The translations under genes and the position numbers were made by a program. Positions 1 to 6,824 of a DNA stretch of 9,948 nucleotides are shown piece by piece; within the stretch, counting starts at the first letter, position 1, and the number at the start of each line of letters is the position of its first letter. The notes under the pieces are model-generated. The model worked only from the letters and a program-made list of their open reading frames with translations, was not told the DNA's origin and did no database searches. Origin of the DNA: Pseudomonadales bacterium (GTDB lineage: Bacteria > Pseudomonadota > Gammaproteobacteria > Pseudomonadales > UBA7239); NCBI GenBank assembly GCA_020443005.1, contig JAGRJA010000089.1, positions 1 to 9,948 of the forward strand. Reading direction: 5' to 3'.

Positions 1-2
1 AA

Positions 3-539
3 ATACTGTTCAGAACACTTGAAAAGCACATTATTGGTGAGAGATTGGCGCAGGGCTTTGATGGTGACGTAGACGGCTTTATTTCTTTTTCTCTCTCCGT
101 GCAAAACAGAAGAAAGAGCCGTGCGGGTCTTGCTTTTGAAAATCATCTTGAAATTCTTTTTCAGGAGTGCGGAATTCGATACGCCAGAACTCCTGTCACA
201 GAGCAGAAATCAAAGCCTGATTTTATTTTTCCAGGTGAAAAGGAATACCACGACAGTTCTTTTGATTCCTTGCGTCTTACAATGTTGGGAGTTAAATCTT
301 CTTGCAAAGATAGATGGAGGCAGGTTCTTGCTGAGGCAGACCGTATAGAAAGGAAACATCTGCTCACTCTTGAGGCAGCTATCAGCAAAAGTCAAACAGA
401 CGAAATGCAATCAAAGAAACTGCAACTGGTTCTTCCGCGTGGGTTACACAACACATATTCAGCCGAGCAACAAAGCTGGCTTATGGATGTTTCAGGATTT
501 ACAACACTTGTCCTTGATCGGCAGTCAGGTCATAGCTAA
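3..539 (+). CDS. EcoRII-family type II restriction endonuclease, C-terminal catalytic domain (partial, 5' end outside window)
   Basis: The reading frame is open from the left edge to the stop at 537-539, about 178 residues. It matches the C-terminal nuclease domain of the EcoRII/SsoII/PspGI/Ecl18kI group. I see the conserved stretch NRRKSRAG followed by FENHLE, then KSKPDF with the Asp at 219-221. Next comes GVKSSCKDRWRQ, with the likely catalytic Lys at 294-296 and, 13 residues later, a Glu in AEADRIE at 333-335. This is the Asp...Lys-X12-Glu variant of PD-(D/E)XK used by this group. The KDR triplet after the catalytic Lys is EcoRII-like, so a CCWGG-type target is likely but inferred. The TTG at 45 is probably not the true start, because family-like sequence (FRTLEKHI) continues upstream of it in frame. 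EcoRII itself carries an N-terminal effector domain; whether this protein does cannot be seen. The cognate cytosine methyltransferase is not in the window and would be expected to the left. Confidence 0.85.
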   Translation: MLFRTLEKHIIGERLAQGFDGDVDGFISFSLSVQNRRKSRAGLAFENHLEILFQECGIRYARTPVTEQKSKPDFIFPGEKEYHDSSFDSLRLTMLGVKSSCKDRWRQVLAEADRIERKHLLTLEAAISKSQTDEMQSKKLQLVLPRGLHNTYSAEQQSWLMDVSGFTTLVLDRQSGHS

Positions 540-544
540 ATGCC

Positions 545-573
545 AAAAAATAGGGTTCACTCTGAACTACCCT
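545..573 (-). terminator. Rho-independent terminator of the alpha/beta hydrolase gene
   Basis: Read on the minus strand, an imperfect stem (563-573 pairing with 552-559, a two-base bulge and a three-base loop) is followed at once by TATTTTTT (551-545). The hydrolase stop codon (567-569) lies inside the stem. The T-run is on the correct side only for minus-strand transcription. It also sits within a few bases of the end of the converging restriction gene. Confidence 0.6.
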
Positions 574-1424
574 GACCCCGATTTAAAAAACGCCTCAATT
601 TTCTCTGAGGCCATTTCAGCAGCATCCCACCAGAAAAAATGCCCGCAGTCTTTCAGGATAAAGTTTTCCACATGTTTTTCGGGCAAGGCATTGGCAATAA
701 GTTTGATGTCATCTTCACCGGAAAAAGGGTCTGAGTCGCCCCCGAAAACCAGGCAGGGGCATTGAATGTGTTTCAATTGATCGAGCAGGTCAAATTGCTG
801 GCCTTCATCTGCCCAAAAATGCATGGAGACTTCAGGATTGTTTTTCACACGGGAGGAAATATCAAAAATATTCTTAGGCCAGCGCCGGTTGTAAACGGGT
901 GATGCGTGCACTTTGAAATCGGCAAGGGTTTCCGGGTTGGGATTTATCCAGAAGTTTTTCGCCGCGAGCATGGCTGTTTCACCACCGAGGCGCTCAAAGC
1001 GTTTCAGCATTGAGGGCATGTCAAACTTTCCGATGCTGTGTGCCAGTATCAGGGATGCCGGAAGTGCCGGGTAGTCGATGGCCAGTTTCATGGCGAGCAT
1101 GCCACCGAAAGAGTGACCGAAAATGACAGGGTGATGAATGCCCAGCTCCCTGCAAAAAGCCTCGATGTCTTTTACCCATTGTGCGAGGTTCCAGTGCTGC
1201 GGTGTGCTGGTGTCGCTGTTGCCGCTGCCACGCAGGTCAAGATAAATAATTTGTGCACTATCTGCGAAGCGTGGAAAAAATTCCCGGAAAAACTGGTGGT
1301 CGCTGCCTGGGCCGCCGTGTATCAGAAGCAGTACCGGTTTTTCTTTGCTGACTTTTCCCTCGAGGGATAGTTTGCCACCTTCAATGTCGAAGTAGATTCT
1401 GGTGTTGTTGATTTTTGTAAACAT
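567..1424 (-). CDS. Alpha/beta hydrolase, proline iminopeptidase-like
   Basis: A 285-residue serine hydrolase with the alpha/beta fold. The oxyanion-hole motif HGGPG is at residues 36-40 and is typical of prolyl iminopeptidases and their relatives (peptidase family S33). LDLRGSGNSD follows at 62-71, then the nucleophile elbow GHSFGG with Ser105. The probable catalytic Asp is in GGDSDPF (Asp232) and the catalytic His in CGHFFWWD (His262). Length and motif order fit the family. No signal peptide is seen, so it is probably cytoplasmic. True prolyl aminopeptidase activity is not certain, because the HGGPG group also contains esterases and other amidases. An upstream in-frame ATG at 1472 would add 16 residues (MIMLLFCK...). 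I prefer the ATG at 1424 because family members begin close to this point (MFTKINNTRIYFD), although neither start has a strong ribosome binding site. The gene is monocistronic, divergent from the Sel1 gene and convergent with the restriction gene. Confidence 0.85.
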   Translation of the reverse strand: MFTKINNTRIYFDIEGGKLSLEGKVSKEKPVLLLIHGGPGSDHQFFREFFPRFADSAQIIYLDLRGSGNSDTSTPQHWNLAQWVKDIEAFCRELGIHHPVIFGHSFGGMLAMKLAIDYPALPASLILAHSIGKFDMPSMLKRFERLGGETAMLAAKNFWINPNPETLADFKVHASPVYNRRWPKNIFDISSRVKNNPEVSMHFWADEGQQFDLLDQLKHIQCPCLVFGGDSDPFSGEDDIKLIANALPEKHVENFILKDCGHFFWWDAAEMASEKIEAFFKSGSG

Positions 1425-1567
1425 AGGGACTATGTGTCTGTCTGAAAACTTGCAGAATAGTAACATTATCATGCAATAAGGCTGCTGTTTTCGATCTGGT
1501 TTTTCGATGGTATCAAGATTGTAAAATTGTTAGTCTGGCACTGTCGTTATTTTGCGTTTTTATATTG

Positions 1568-1573
1568 AAAGGA
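1568..1573 (+). promoter_or_regulatory. Ribosome binding site supporting the GTG start at 1581
   Basis: AAAGGA lies seven bases before the GTG at 1581. It decides in favour of this non-ATG start, which also gives a complete lipoprotein signal peptide. Confidence 0.65.
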
Positions 1574-1580
1574 ATACCTG

Positions 1581-2867
1581 GTGTTCAAATTTTTTTTGGC
1601 AGTTCTGGCTTTGCTGATTTTATCGTCATGTGTTAGCTATCAGTATGATGATGTGGAAAGTTCATTGTTGTACCTGGAAGCAGACCGCTTTTTTTCTGAA
1701 GAAAGCATTGCTGAAACCTACCTTTATGCCGAACAGCTTTACGATAAGCCTGAAACGATCAGGGAAGTTGTCAATCTGTTTTATCTGGGCAAGTTGTATG
1801 AGGAGGGTGTTGGTCGGCCGGTGAATTACAGGAAGGCGATGGACTTGTACAGGCGAGCGGCGGATGAAGGCTTCCCGAAAGCCTATAACGAAATCGGTAA
1901 TTTGTACCGATTTGGTCTGGGGGTTGAGCAGGATTACAACCAGGCATTGGCGTGGTATTTGAAAGCGGCCGAAATGAACCATGATTTTGCGCTTTACAAT
2001 CTTGGCGTTTTTTATGAAGAGGGTTATGGCGTCGATGTCGACTATGCGCGGGCATTTGAATTTTTTCAGCGTTCTGCAGCATTGAATAACAAGTTTGCCT
2101 ACAATCAGTTGGGGGAGTTTTACAGGAGGGGGTTGGTTTCAACCGATTTTGAAACAGCCTTCAGGATGTATGAAAAATCATTTGCATTGGGTTATGAGGG
2201 CGCTGAAGACAATCTTGCGTTGATGTATTTGATGGGTTGGGGTGTGCCTGTAAATTATATGAAGGCCTATGATATTTTTTCCAAAAATGCGGATACCAGT
2301 GAATTTGCCAGGGAGTATCTGGAGAAAATGAATAAGCTGTATGTAAATATGGCACTTAACGGCAGTCTTGAACAAAAGCATAGGCTGGGCTGGATGTACT
2401 GGAAAGGCAAGGGTGCAGAGAAAAACCCCACTGCGGCATTTGCCTTGATATCCGAGGCTTCCGCTCTGGGCACTTGCGATGTAGTTAATGATCTTGGCGC
2501 CTTGTATTGGCTAGGTGTTGGCACAGAGCAGGATTTCGAAAAAGCTGTAGCGCTGTTCCGGCAGGCAATTGACAAGGATGAAAATTGTTTGACTGCAAAA
2601 AGTGATTTGGGTATCGCGCTGATTACAGGTTCAGGCGTTCGGCAGGATGTGGGCAGGGGGCTCGAGTTGTTGAATAGTGCTGCTGAAGCAGGCTTGGCTC
2701 GTGCACAGTTTCTTCTGGCGTATTACCATTTTCACGGAATATACCGTGTACCGATTGACGATGAATTAGCAAGAAAATGGCTTGCCAAGGCAGTGGAAAA
2801 TGCTTATGAGAATCAGGATGCAATGAATAAACTGATGGAGGAAATGAAAAAATCCGGTTCAATTTAA
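1581..2867 (+). CDS. Sel1-repeat (SLR/TPR-like) lipoprotein
   Basis: A 428-residue secreted lipoprotein starting at GTG. Residues 1-17 form a short signal peptide, MFKFFLAVLALLILSSC, with lipobox LSSC, so Cys17 would be lipidated. Val follows the Cys rather than Asp, which suggests sorting to the outer membrane. From about residue 64 to 408 there are roughly nine Sel1-like repeats of about 36 residues. They carry the usual pattern A...LG.LY..G.GV..D...A...+..AA..G, for example GKLYEEGVGRPVNYRKAMDLY, GNLYRFGLGVEQDYNQALAWY and GALYWLGVGTEQDFEKAVALF. The array is interrupted near 240-262 by a more degenerate repeat or linker. Sel1 solenoids are protein-binding scaffolds; the partner here is unknown and no enzymatic domain is present. 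The gene is flanked by genes on the opposite strand, so it is probably transcribed alone. I could not identify a convincing promoter in the preceding 108 bases. Confidence 0.9.
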   Translation: MFKFFLAVLALLILSSCVSYQYDDVESSLLYLEADRFFSEESIAETYLYAEQLYDKPETIREVVNLFYLGKLYEEGVGRPVNYRKAMDLYRRAADEGFPKAYNEIGNLYRFGLGVEQDYNQALAWYLKAAEMNHDFALYNLGVFYEEGYGVDVDYARAFEFFQRSAALNNKFAYNQLGEFYRRGLVSTDFETAFRMYEKSFALGYEGAEDNLALMYLMGWGVPVNYMKAYDIFSKNADTSEFAREYLEKMNKLYVNMALNGSLEQKHRLGWMYWKGKGAEKNPTAAFALISEASALGTCDVVNDLGALYWLGVGTEQDFEKAVALFRQAIDKDENCLTAKSDLGIALITGSGVRQDVGRGLELLNSAAEAGLARAQFLLAYYHFHGIYRVPIDDELARKWLAKAVENAYENQDAMNKLMEEMKKSGSI

Positions 2868-2892
2868 ACTGGGTTTGTCGCCGTTTTGCTTT

Positions 2893-2918
2893 GGCGTTTG
2901 TTCGCCCTCACAAACGCC
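2893..2918. terminator. Perfect 9-bp stem-loop between convergent genes (possible bidirectional terminator)
   Basis: GGCGTTTGT (2893-2901) and ACAAACGCC (2910-2918) are exact inverted repeats around an eight-base loop. The hairpin lies between the Sel1 stop (2867) and the end of the sulfotransferase, and includes the sulfotransferase stop codon (2908-2910). There is no T-run on either strand. It could therefore be a weak intrinsic terminator, a 3'-end stabilising hairpin or a transcription-collision barrier. Confidence 0.4.
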
Positions 2919-3588
2919 ACTCGGCGTCATAATCAAAAAAAGCGATATCCTCACGGAATAATTCAAACAAAAGATCGTAATCGGTATGGGTCAGTGTCGG
3001 TACAGCAGTTTTTCCGGAAGGGTTTTTTTGGGGAAGCTGTTGTTGAGGCAAGTGCAGTCGTTCAGCGATATATCGGTAGTCATCGCCAATGTTTTCATAT
3101 CGGCCCACAAAATTGACAATCGTGTTTCCGTTTTTATCCGTTACCCAGTGTTTTTGTAGTTGAATGCCGAGCGCATTTTCAGCGTTGAGCTGTCCGATAA
3201 AGCCGGAAAATGTTGCTGTATTGTTAAAGGCCTGCACAATCGGCATTTTGTTGGCGGGTGCATCGGGTTTGTCGGCATTGCTGTTTGCAAGCCGCGCTGC
3301 AAAGCGATAAAGCGAAATGGCGCGGCTGTAAGGGTGGCGAACAAAGGCAAAGCTGAAATAGTCATTCCAGGTTTGCTGGCCAATTACACTGGCTATTGCC
3401 TCGGCGCGGCTATGTTTGGCCAGACCGAATTGTTTGCGATAGAAAGCGTTGTTGTGAGTGTCTTTCTGTGTGCCGCCAAGGCTGATGTCATTCCATGCCA
3501 GTGTGTCGGCAAGGCAGGATGAAACACTGGTGCCACCGGTTTTCATAATGTGGACAAAAATAAAGCGTTGGCTGTTGGAAATAAACAT
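2908..3588 (-). CDS. Sulfotransferase family 2 protein (PAPS-dependent)
   Basis: A 226-residue protein of the Sulfotransfer_2 type, predicted to move a sulfo group from 3'-phosphoadenosine 5'-phosphosulfate to a hydroxyl, usually on a carbohydrate. The 5'-phosphosulfate loop is FVHIMKTGGTS (residues 11-21, with Lys16 and the GGTS turn). The 3'-phosphate site is FVRHPYSRAIS, with Arg84 and Ser92 eight residues apart as in characterised sulfotransferases. Downstream sequence (FVGRYENI..DYRYIAERL, residues about 165-183) is also typical of the family. No signal peptide or membrane segment is present, so it is cytosolic; it is short but complete at both ends. The ATG at 3588 is preferred, because starting at the internal Met15 would remove the first beta strand; its ribosome binding site is weak. 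The acceptor is unknown. Isolated bacterial members often decorate surface glycans, but no glycan cluster is present here. Confidence 0.87.
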   Translation of the reverse strand: MFISNSQRFIFVHIMKTGGTSVSSCLADTLAWNDISLGGTQKDTHNNAFYRKQFGLAKHSRAEAIASVIGQQTWNDYFSFAFVRHPYSRAISLYRFAARLANSNADKPDAPANKMPIVQAFNNTATFSGFIGQLNAENALGIQLQKHWVTDKNGNTIVNFVGRYENIGDDYRYIAERLHLPQQQLPQKNPSGKTAVPTLTHTDYDLLFELFREDIAFFDYDAEWRL

Positions 3589-3625
3589 AGGCTAAAGCAT
3601 AACGCCTGAATGAGCGCTGTGCCAT

Positions 3626-3655
3626 AAAAAGAAAAACCGGCCGAAGCCGGTTTTT
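3626..3655 (-). terminator. Strong UUCG-capped terminator of glnK-amtB
   Basis: A perfect 10-bp inverted repeat (AAAAACCGGC at 3632-3641 and GCCGGTTTTT at 3646-3655). On the minus strand the loop reads TTCG closed by a C-G pair, an extra-stable tetraloop. The stem's own T-run is followed by C and five more Ts. It starts 20 bases past the amtB stop and separates the operon from the co-directional sulfotransferase gene. Confidence 0.92.
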
Positions 3656-3674
3656 ACCTGACGAAAGGCAAGTG

Positions 3675-4973
3675 TTAAATATCGTAACCGCGCTCGTCGT
3701 GTAGCACGATATCCAGGCCTTCGGTTTCCTGCTCTGCTGTAACGCGGAGTCCGCCGACCATCATGCCGACAAGCTTGAGCAGGATGAAGGTGACAATCGC
3801 TGTATAAACAAAGGTGGCACCAATGCCCAATAACTGAACACCGACCTGGCTGCCCATGGTCATACCTTCGTTGTAACCCTGACCACTGAAAACGCCGAGC
3901 TGGTCAGAGGCAAAAATTCCGGCAAACAGTGTGCCGAGCATGCCGCCCACACCGTGAACCGGGAATACATCGAGCGAATCATCAATTTTAAGGGTGCGCT
4001 TGATGAATTGTGTGGCGAAGAAACAGACCACGCCAGCCGTGAGGCCGATTACCAGTGCGCCACCGGGGCCAACAAAACCACTGGCAGGTGTGATGGTGCC
4101 GAGGCCAGCGACCATGCCGGTAACAATACCGAGCACCGAGGGCTTGCCAAAGCGGACCCATTCCATGCTCATCCAGGCAATGGAACCGGCCGCCGCAGAG
4201 AGATGGGTTACCAGCATGGCCATGCCGGCATCGCCGTTGGCAGCCAGTGCGCTACCGGCGTTAAAGCCGAACCAGCCTACCCAGAGCATCCCGGCACCGG
4301 TTACGGTCATGGTCATGTTGTGAGGCGGCATGGCTGTTTGCGGGAAGCCGCGACGCGGGCCGATGACCACAGCCGCAACCAGTGCCGCCACGGCAGCTGT
4401 AATGTGCACGACTGTACCGCCAGCAAAATCGAGCAAGCCGCGCTCACCAAGCCAGCCGCCGCCCCATACCCAGTGGGTGACGGGAACATACACGGCGAGT
4501 AGCCAGAAAATGCTGAACAGCATGACTGCCGAAAACTTGACCCGCTCGGCAAAGCCACCGTAAATCAGAGCGGGCGTAATGATGGCGAATGTCATCTGGA
4601 ACATCACAAAAACACTTTCGGGAATGGTGCCGGACAGGCTGTCCTCACCAACATTGGCGAGAAAAACATTGTCGAGGCTTCCGATAAAGCTGTTGGCCGA
4701 ACCGCCATCGCTAAAGGCAAGGCTGTAGCCGCATACCATCCATACAACTGAAGCGACACAGGTGATGGCAAAGCACTGCATTAGCACCGAGAGCACATTT
4801 TTATTGCGCACCAGACCGGCATAGAAAAGTGATAAGCCCGGTATGGTCATAAACAGAACCAGTGCGGTTGAAGTGAGTATCCAGGCGGTATCCGCGCCGT
4901 TGAGTTCATCGGCCAGCGTGATGGCAGGCAAAAAAAGGCTGCTGCCTGCAAGGAGGCGGAATAAGGTTTTCAT
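3675..4973 (-). CDS. amtB: Ammonium transporter, Amt/AmtB family
   Basis: A 432-residue inner-membrane ammonium channel that works as a trimer and is blocked by the GlnK protein encoded just upstream. Residues 1-21 are a cleavable signal peptide (MKTLFRLLAG...ITLA), as in E. coli AmtB. About eleven hydrophobic segments follow. By motif alignment from memory, with a constant offset of 22 from E. coli AmtB, the key residues are all present. These are Phe125/Phe129 (external gate), Trp170, Asp182 in LDFAGGTVVH, His190 and His340 (pore twin histidines; VFPVHGVGG), and Phe237 and Ser241 in WFGFNAGSA. The frame is open further upstream to 5114, but that extension runs antisense-frame through glnK and is not protein-like. 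The ATG at 4973 has an excellent AAAGGAG five bases before it and begins the signal peptide. The gap from glnK is 22 bases, so the two are co-transcribed. Confidence 0.96.
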   Translation of the reverse strand: MKTLFRLLAGSSLFLPAITLADELNGADTAWILTSTALVLFMTIPGLSLFYAGLVRNKNVLSVLMQCFAITCVASVVWMVCGYSLAFSDGGSANSFIGSLDNVFLANVGEDSLSGTIPESVFVMFQMTFAIITPALIYGGFAERVKFSAVMLFSIFWLLAVYVPVTHWVWGGGWLGERGLLDFAGGTVVHITAAVAALVAAVVIGPRRGFPQTAMPPHNMTMTVTGAGMLWVGWFGFNAGSALAANGDAGMAMLVTHLSAAAGSIAWMSMEWVRFGKPSVLGIVTGMVAGLGTITPASGFVGPGGALVIGLTAGVVCFFATQFIKRTLKIDDSLDVFPVHGVGGMLGTLFAGIFASDQLGVFSGQGYNEGMTMGSQVGVQLLGIGATFVYTAIVTFILLKLVGMMVGGLRVTAEQETEGLDIVLHDERGYDI

Positions 4974-4978
4974 AAGAG

Positions 4979-4985
4979 CTCCTTT
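4979..4985 (-). promoter_or_regulatory. Ribosome binding site fixing the amtB start
   Basis: On the minus strand AAAGGAG lies five bases before the ATG at 4973. It rules out the longer frame reaching back to 5114. Confidence 0.85.
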
Positions 4986-4995
4986 CTTATAATGG

Positions 4996-5334
4996 CTAGA
5001 TAGCGCTGGCACCGGTCTCGCCGGTGCGTATGCGGATAACCTGTTCCAGCGGGGCAACAAAAATCTTGCCGTCGCCAATTTTACCGGTATTGGCGGCGTT
5101 GATAATGGCGTCAACAGCTTTCTCTACCTGACTGTCGTCGACAGCCAGTTGTAATTTGATTTTAGGCAGAAAGTCGACAACATACTCTGCGCCGCGGTAA
5201 AGCTCGGTGTGCCCCTTCTGGCGGCCAAATCCCTTGACTTCTTCTACGGTCATCCCCTGAATGCCAATGTCTGAAAGGGCCTGACGAACATCATCAAGTT
5301 TGAAGGGTTTTATGATGGCGGTGATCATCTTCAT
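4996..5334 (-). CDS. glnK: P-II nitrogen regulatory protein GlnK
   Basis: A 112-residue P-II signal-transduction protein, full length for the family. It forms trimers that sense 2-oxoglutarate and ATP/ADP, and when not uridylylated it plugs the AmtB channel. Visible signatures are MKMITAIIKPFKLDDVRQAL at the N-terminus, the T-loop KGHTELYRGAEYVVDFLPK with the uridylylation target Tyr51, and TGKIGDGKIFV with Lys90 in the nucleotide site. RIRTGE closes the fold. Position directly before amtB identifies it as GlnK rather than GlnB, although residue 54 is Asp, as I recall for E. coli GlnB, where GlnK has Asn. A GAGG-like ribosome binding site lies about ten bases upstream. Expression is expected to respond to nitrogen through NtrC and sigma-54, but I could not find a canonical -24/-12 element in the upstream 230 bases. 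Confidence 0.95.
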   Translation of the reverse strand: MKMITAIIKPFKLDDVRQALSDIGIQGMTVEEVKGFGRQKGHTELYRGAEYVVDFLPKIKLQLAVDDSQVEKAVDAIINAANTGKIGDGKIFVAPLEQVIRIRTGETGASAI

Positions 5335-5425
5335 GGACGAAACCTCGGTAATTTTTTAGTGACTGGACAAAATGGTTGATTTTGGTGCGCAGCGCGTATT
5401 TGCACTAAAAATGCACAGGGGTCGA

Positions 5426-5455
5426 AGCATAAAGGTGATACACGACAGAACACAA
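5426..5455 (-). promoter_or_regulatory. Candidate sigma-70 promoter for glnK-amtB (weak)
   Basis: On the minus strand TTGTGT (5455-5450) and TATGCT (5431-5426) are 18 bases apart, about 90 bases before the glnK start. Just downstream (5401-5416) are two TGCAC half-site-like words six bases apart. They resemble NtrC half-sites but are directly repeated rather than inverted. This is a pattern match only. Confidence 0.22.
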
Positions 5456-5565
5456 GGGCGAAACACCAAAAAACCGCATTTCCTTTTTCTGAACCATGCC
5501 AAAGGTGTTCCGTGCTAAATTGCGCTATTGATGCGTGGTCGACAGGCAGAGAGGCGAACAGGACG

Positions 5566-6741
5566 ATGAAACGATTGTTGCTCGTGGGGGCGGGGCACAG
5601 CCATCTGGAGGTCGTCAAAAGCTTCAGGCAAGGTATCCCCCAAGGGTGGCAGGTGCTTTTGCTGAGCGCATCCGGGCAAGGTTTTTATTCAGGCATGGTG
5701 CCGGGCTACATTGCCGGGGATTACCGGCTTGACGACCTGACAATTGATATTGCGGCGTTGTGTGAGCGTTGCGGCGTGCTGTTTGAGTGTGCGATGGTTA
5801 AGTCGATTGATCCGGCGGCGCAAACAGTGCTTGCTCAAGTGGCAGAAGGCGGGAGGTTGCTCGACGGGCAGAAAGCGCTTTTACACTTTGACTACGATGT
5901 ATTATCGATCAATACGGGCAGCCAGTCCCTCCCGGTTGGCGACCTGGCTCACACCGGGTCAGGTCGGTATCAAGGGCTTGTGCCGGTTAAACCGGTTGAG
6001 GGCTTGCTGCGGGCCTGGTCGAGCTTGTTAGCAAATACCGGCGCTGGCTCCCGTCGAATTGTTATTGTCGGGAATGGTGCGGCAGGCGTGGAGCTGGCTT
6101 TTGCGATGCAGCACTTTTTTTCCGGCCGTTCCCCGGCATCTTCATCGGTGCCGACCAGAACCGCTGAAGTGATATTGCTCGGCAAACAGGCAGAAGCCTT
6201 GCAGGGTTTCAATCGTGTGACGCGAAACAGGGTGGCGGCGCTATTGCGGAAAAGCGGTATTGTTTGTCGAGGCGGGTTTGAAGTGGCAGCCATTGAGCGT
6301 GGTCGATTGATAGCGGTTTCGGGTGATGAGCAGGCATTTGACAAGTGTTTCTGGGCAGCGGGTGCTCACAGTGCCGTTGCGGCTGACAATTTTCCATTCC
6401 GGTGTGATGTGGAGGGTTTTATCGAGGTAGAGCCCTCACTACAGGTTGCAGGTTTCGGGAATGTATTTGCCGCTGGTGATGCGGTGTCCCTGTTGGGGCA
6501 GCCATGCCCGAAAGCCGGTGTTTATGCCGTCAGGCAAGGGCGGGTTCTGGCCAGCAACCTGAAACATTCCATGCGGGCTGAACCCTTGGAAACATACCGC
6601 CCCCAGTCGGCCTATTTGGCTTTGCTGAACCTGGGCAACCGGTATGCACTGGCTAATCGCGGGGGGTTTTCCGTAGCTGGAAAATGGGTCTGGCGATGGA
6701 AGAACTTCATTGATAAACGCTATATTGCCGGGTTCCGGTGA
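5566..6741 (+). CDS. FAD/NAD(P)-dependent oxidoreductase of the SelD-N-terminal type
   Basis: A 391-residue flavoprotein with two Rossmann folds, related to type II NADH dehydrogenases. It fits best in the group first noted as an N-terminal fusion to selenophosphate synthetase SelD. The FAD loop is LLLVGAGHSHLEVV (residues 4-17), with GxGxSH in place of the usual GxGxxG. YSGMVPGYIAGDY (41-53) is diagnostic of the group. The NAD(P)-binding motif is IVIVGNGAAGVEL (165-177), the second FAD motif is FGNVFAAGDAVSL (297-309), and the tail LALLNLGNRYALANRGGF...VWRWKNFIDKRYI is characteristic. No SelD domain follows and none is encoded nearby, so this is the stand-alone form; its substrate is unknown. 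A GTG at 5512 would add 18 residues with no family resemblance. I chose the ATG at 5566, preceded by GAGG at 5551 and AGGA at 5560. Transcription is divergent from glnK, and the sulfatase follows after 79 bases on the same strand. Confidence 0.8.
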   Translation: MKRLLLVGAGHSHLEVVKSFRQGIPQGWQVLLLSASGQGFYSGMVPGYIAGDYRLDDLTIDIAALCERCGVLFECAMVKSIDPAAQTVLAQVAEGGRLLDGQKALLHFDYDVLSINTGSQSLPVGDLAHTGSGRYQGLVPVKPVEGLLRAWSSLLANTGAGSRRIVIVGNGAAGVELAFAMQHFFSGRSPASSSVPTRTAEVILLGKQAEALQGFNRVTRNRVAALLRKSGIVCRGGFEVAAIERGRLIAVSGDEQAFDKCFWAAGAHSAVAADNFPFRCDVEGFIEVEPSLQVAGFGNVFAAGDAVSLLGQPCPKAGVYAVRQGRVLASNLKHSMRAEPLETYRPQSAYLALLNLGNRYALANRGGFSVAGKWVWRWKNFIDKRYIAGFR

Positions 6742-6809
6742 AGCAGGGTGCCGGTGCTCGATTTCTGTAGCCTTGATAAGGGAGGCATCGAACCTTGAAG
6801 GAGAGGGGA

Positions 6810-6824
6810 ATGAAAAAAATATGA
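6810..6824 (+). promoter_or_regulatory. Four-codon mini-ORF with A7 tract overlapping the sulfatase start
   Basis: A strong Shine-Dalgarno run (AAGGAGAGGGG, 6797-6807 region) is better spaced for the ATG at 6810 than for the ATG at 6821. Reading from 6810 gives Met-Lys-Lys-Ile-stop, and the TGA (6822-6824) overlaps the sulfatase ATG (6821-6823) by two bases. The As at 6813-6819 form the heptamer A-AAA-AAA. A -1 slip there, or one extra A in RNA or DNA, would read Met-Lys-Lys-Asn-Met-Arg-Thr into the sulfatase frame. Stop-start reinitiation is the simpler reading. Confidence 0.35.

Noticed and set aside
591..612. CCTCA...TGAGG hairpin with a T-rich loop
   Set aside because: It lies inside the hydrolase coding region. 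The better-placed hairpin with a T-run at 545-573 explains termination.
3954..4502. Plus-strand open frame of 182 codons across amtB
   Set aside because: It is opposite a conserved transporter gene. The translation is His/Ala/Gly-rich without pattern and has no ribosome binding site.
4974..5114. N-terminal extension of 47 residues on AmtB, overlapping glnK
   Set aside because: It is an out-of-frame reading of the glnK 3' end, lacks family similarity, and would bury a good signal peptide that has a strong ribosome binding site at 4979-4985.
5512..5565. GTG start for the oxidoreductase
   Set aside because: The added residues do not resemble the family, whose members begin right at the FAD-binding strand, as the ATG at 5566 does.
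6710..6820. Earlier in-frame ATG for the sulfatase
   Set aside because: It overlaps the oxidoreductase gene, has no ribosome binding site and puts a polar stretch before the signal peptide.
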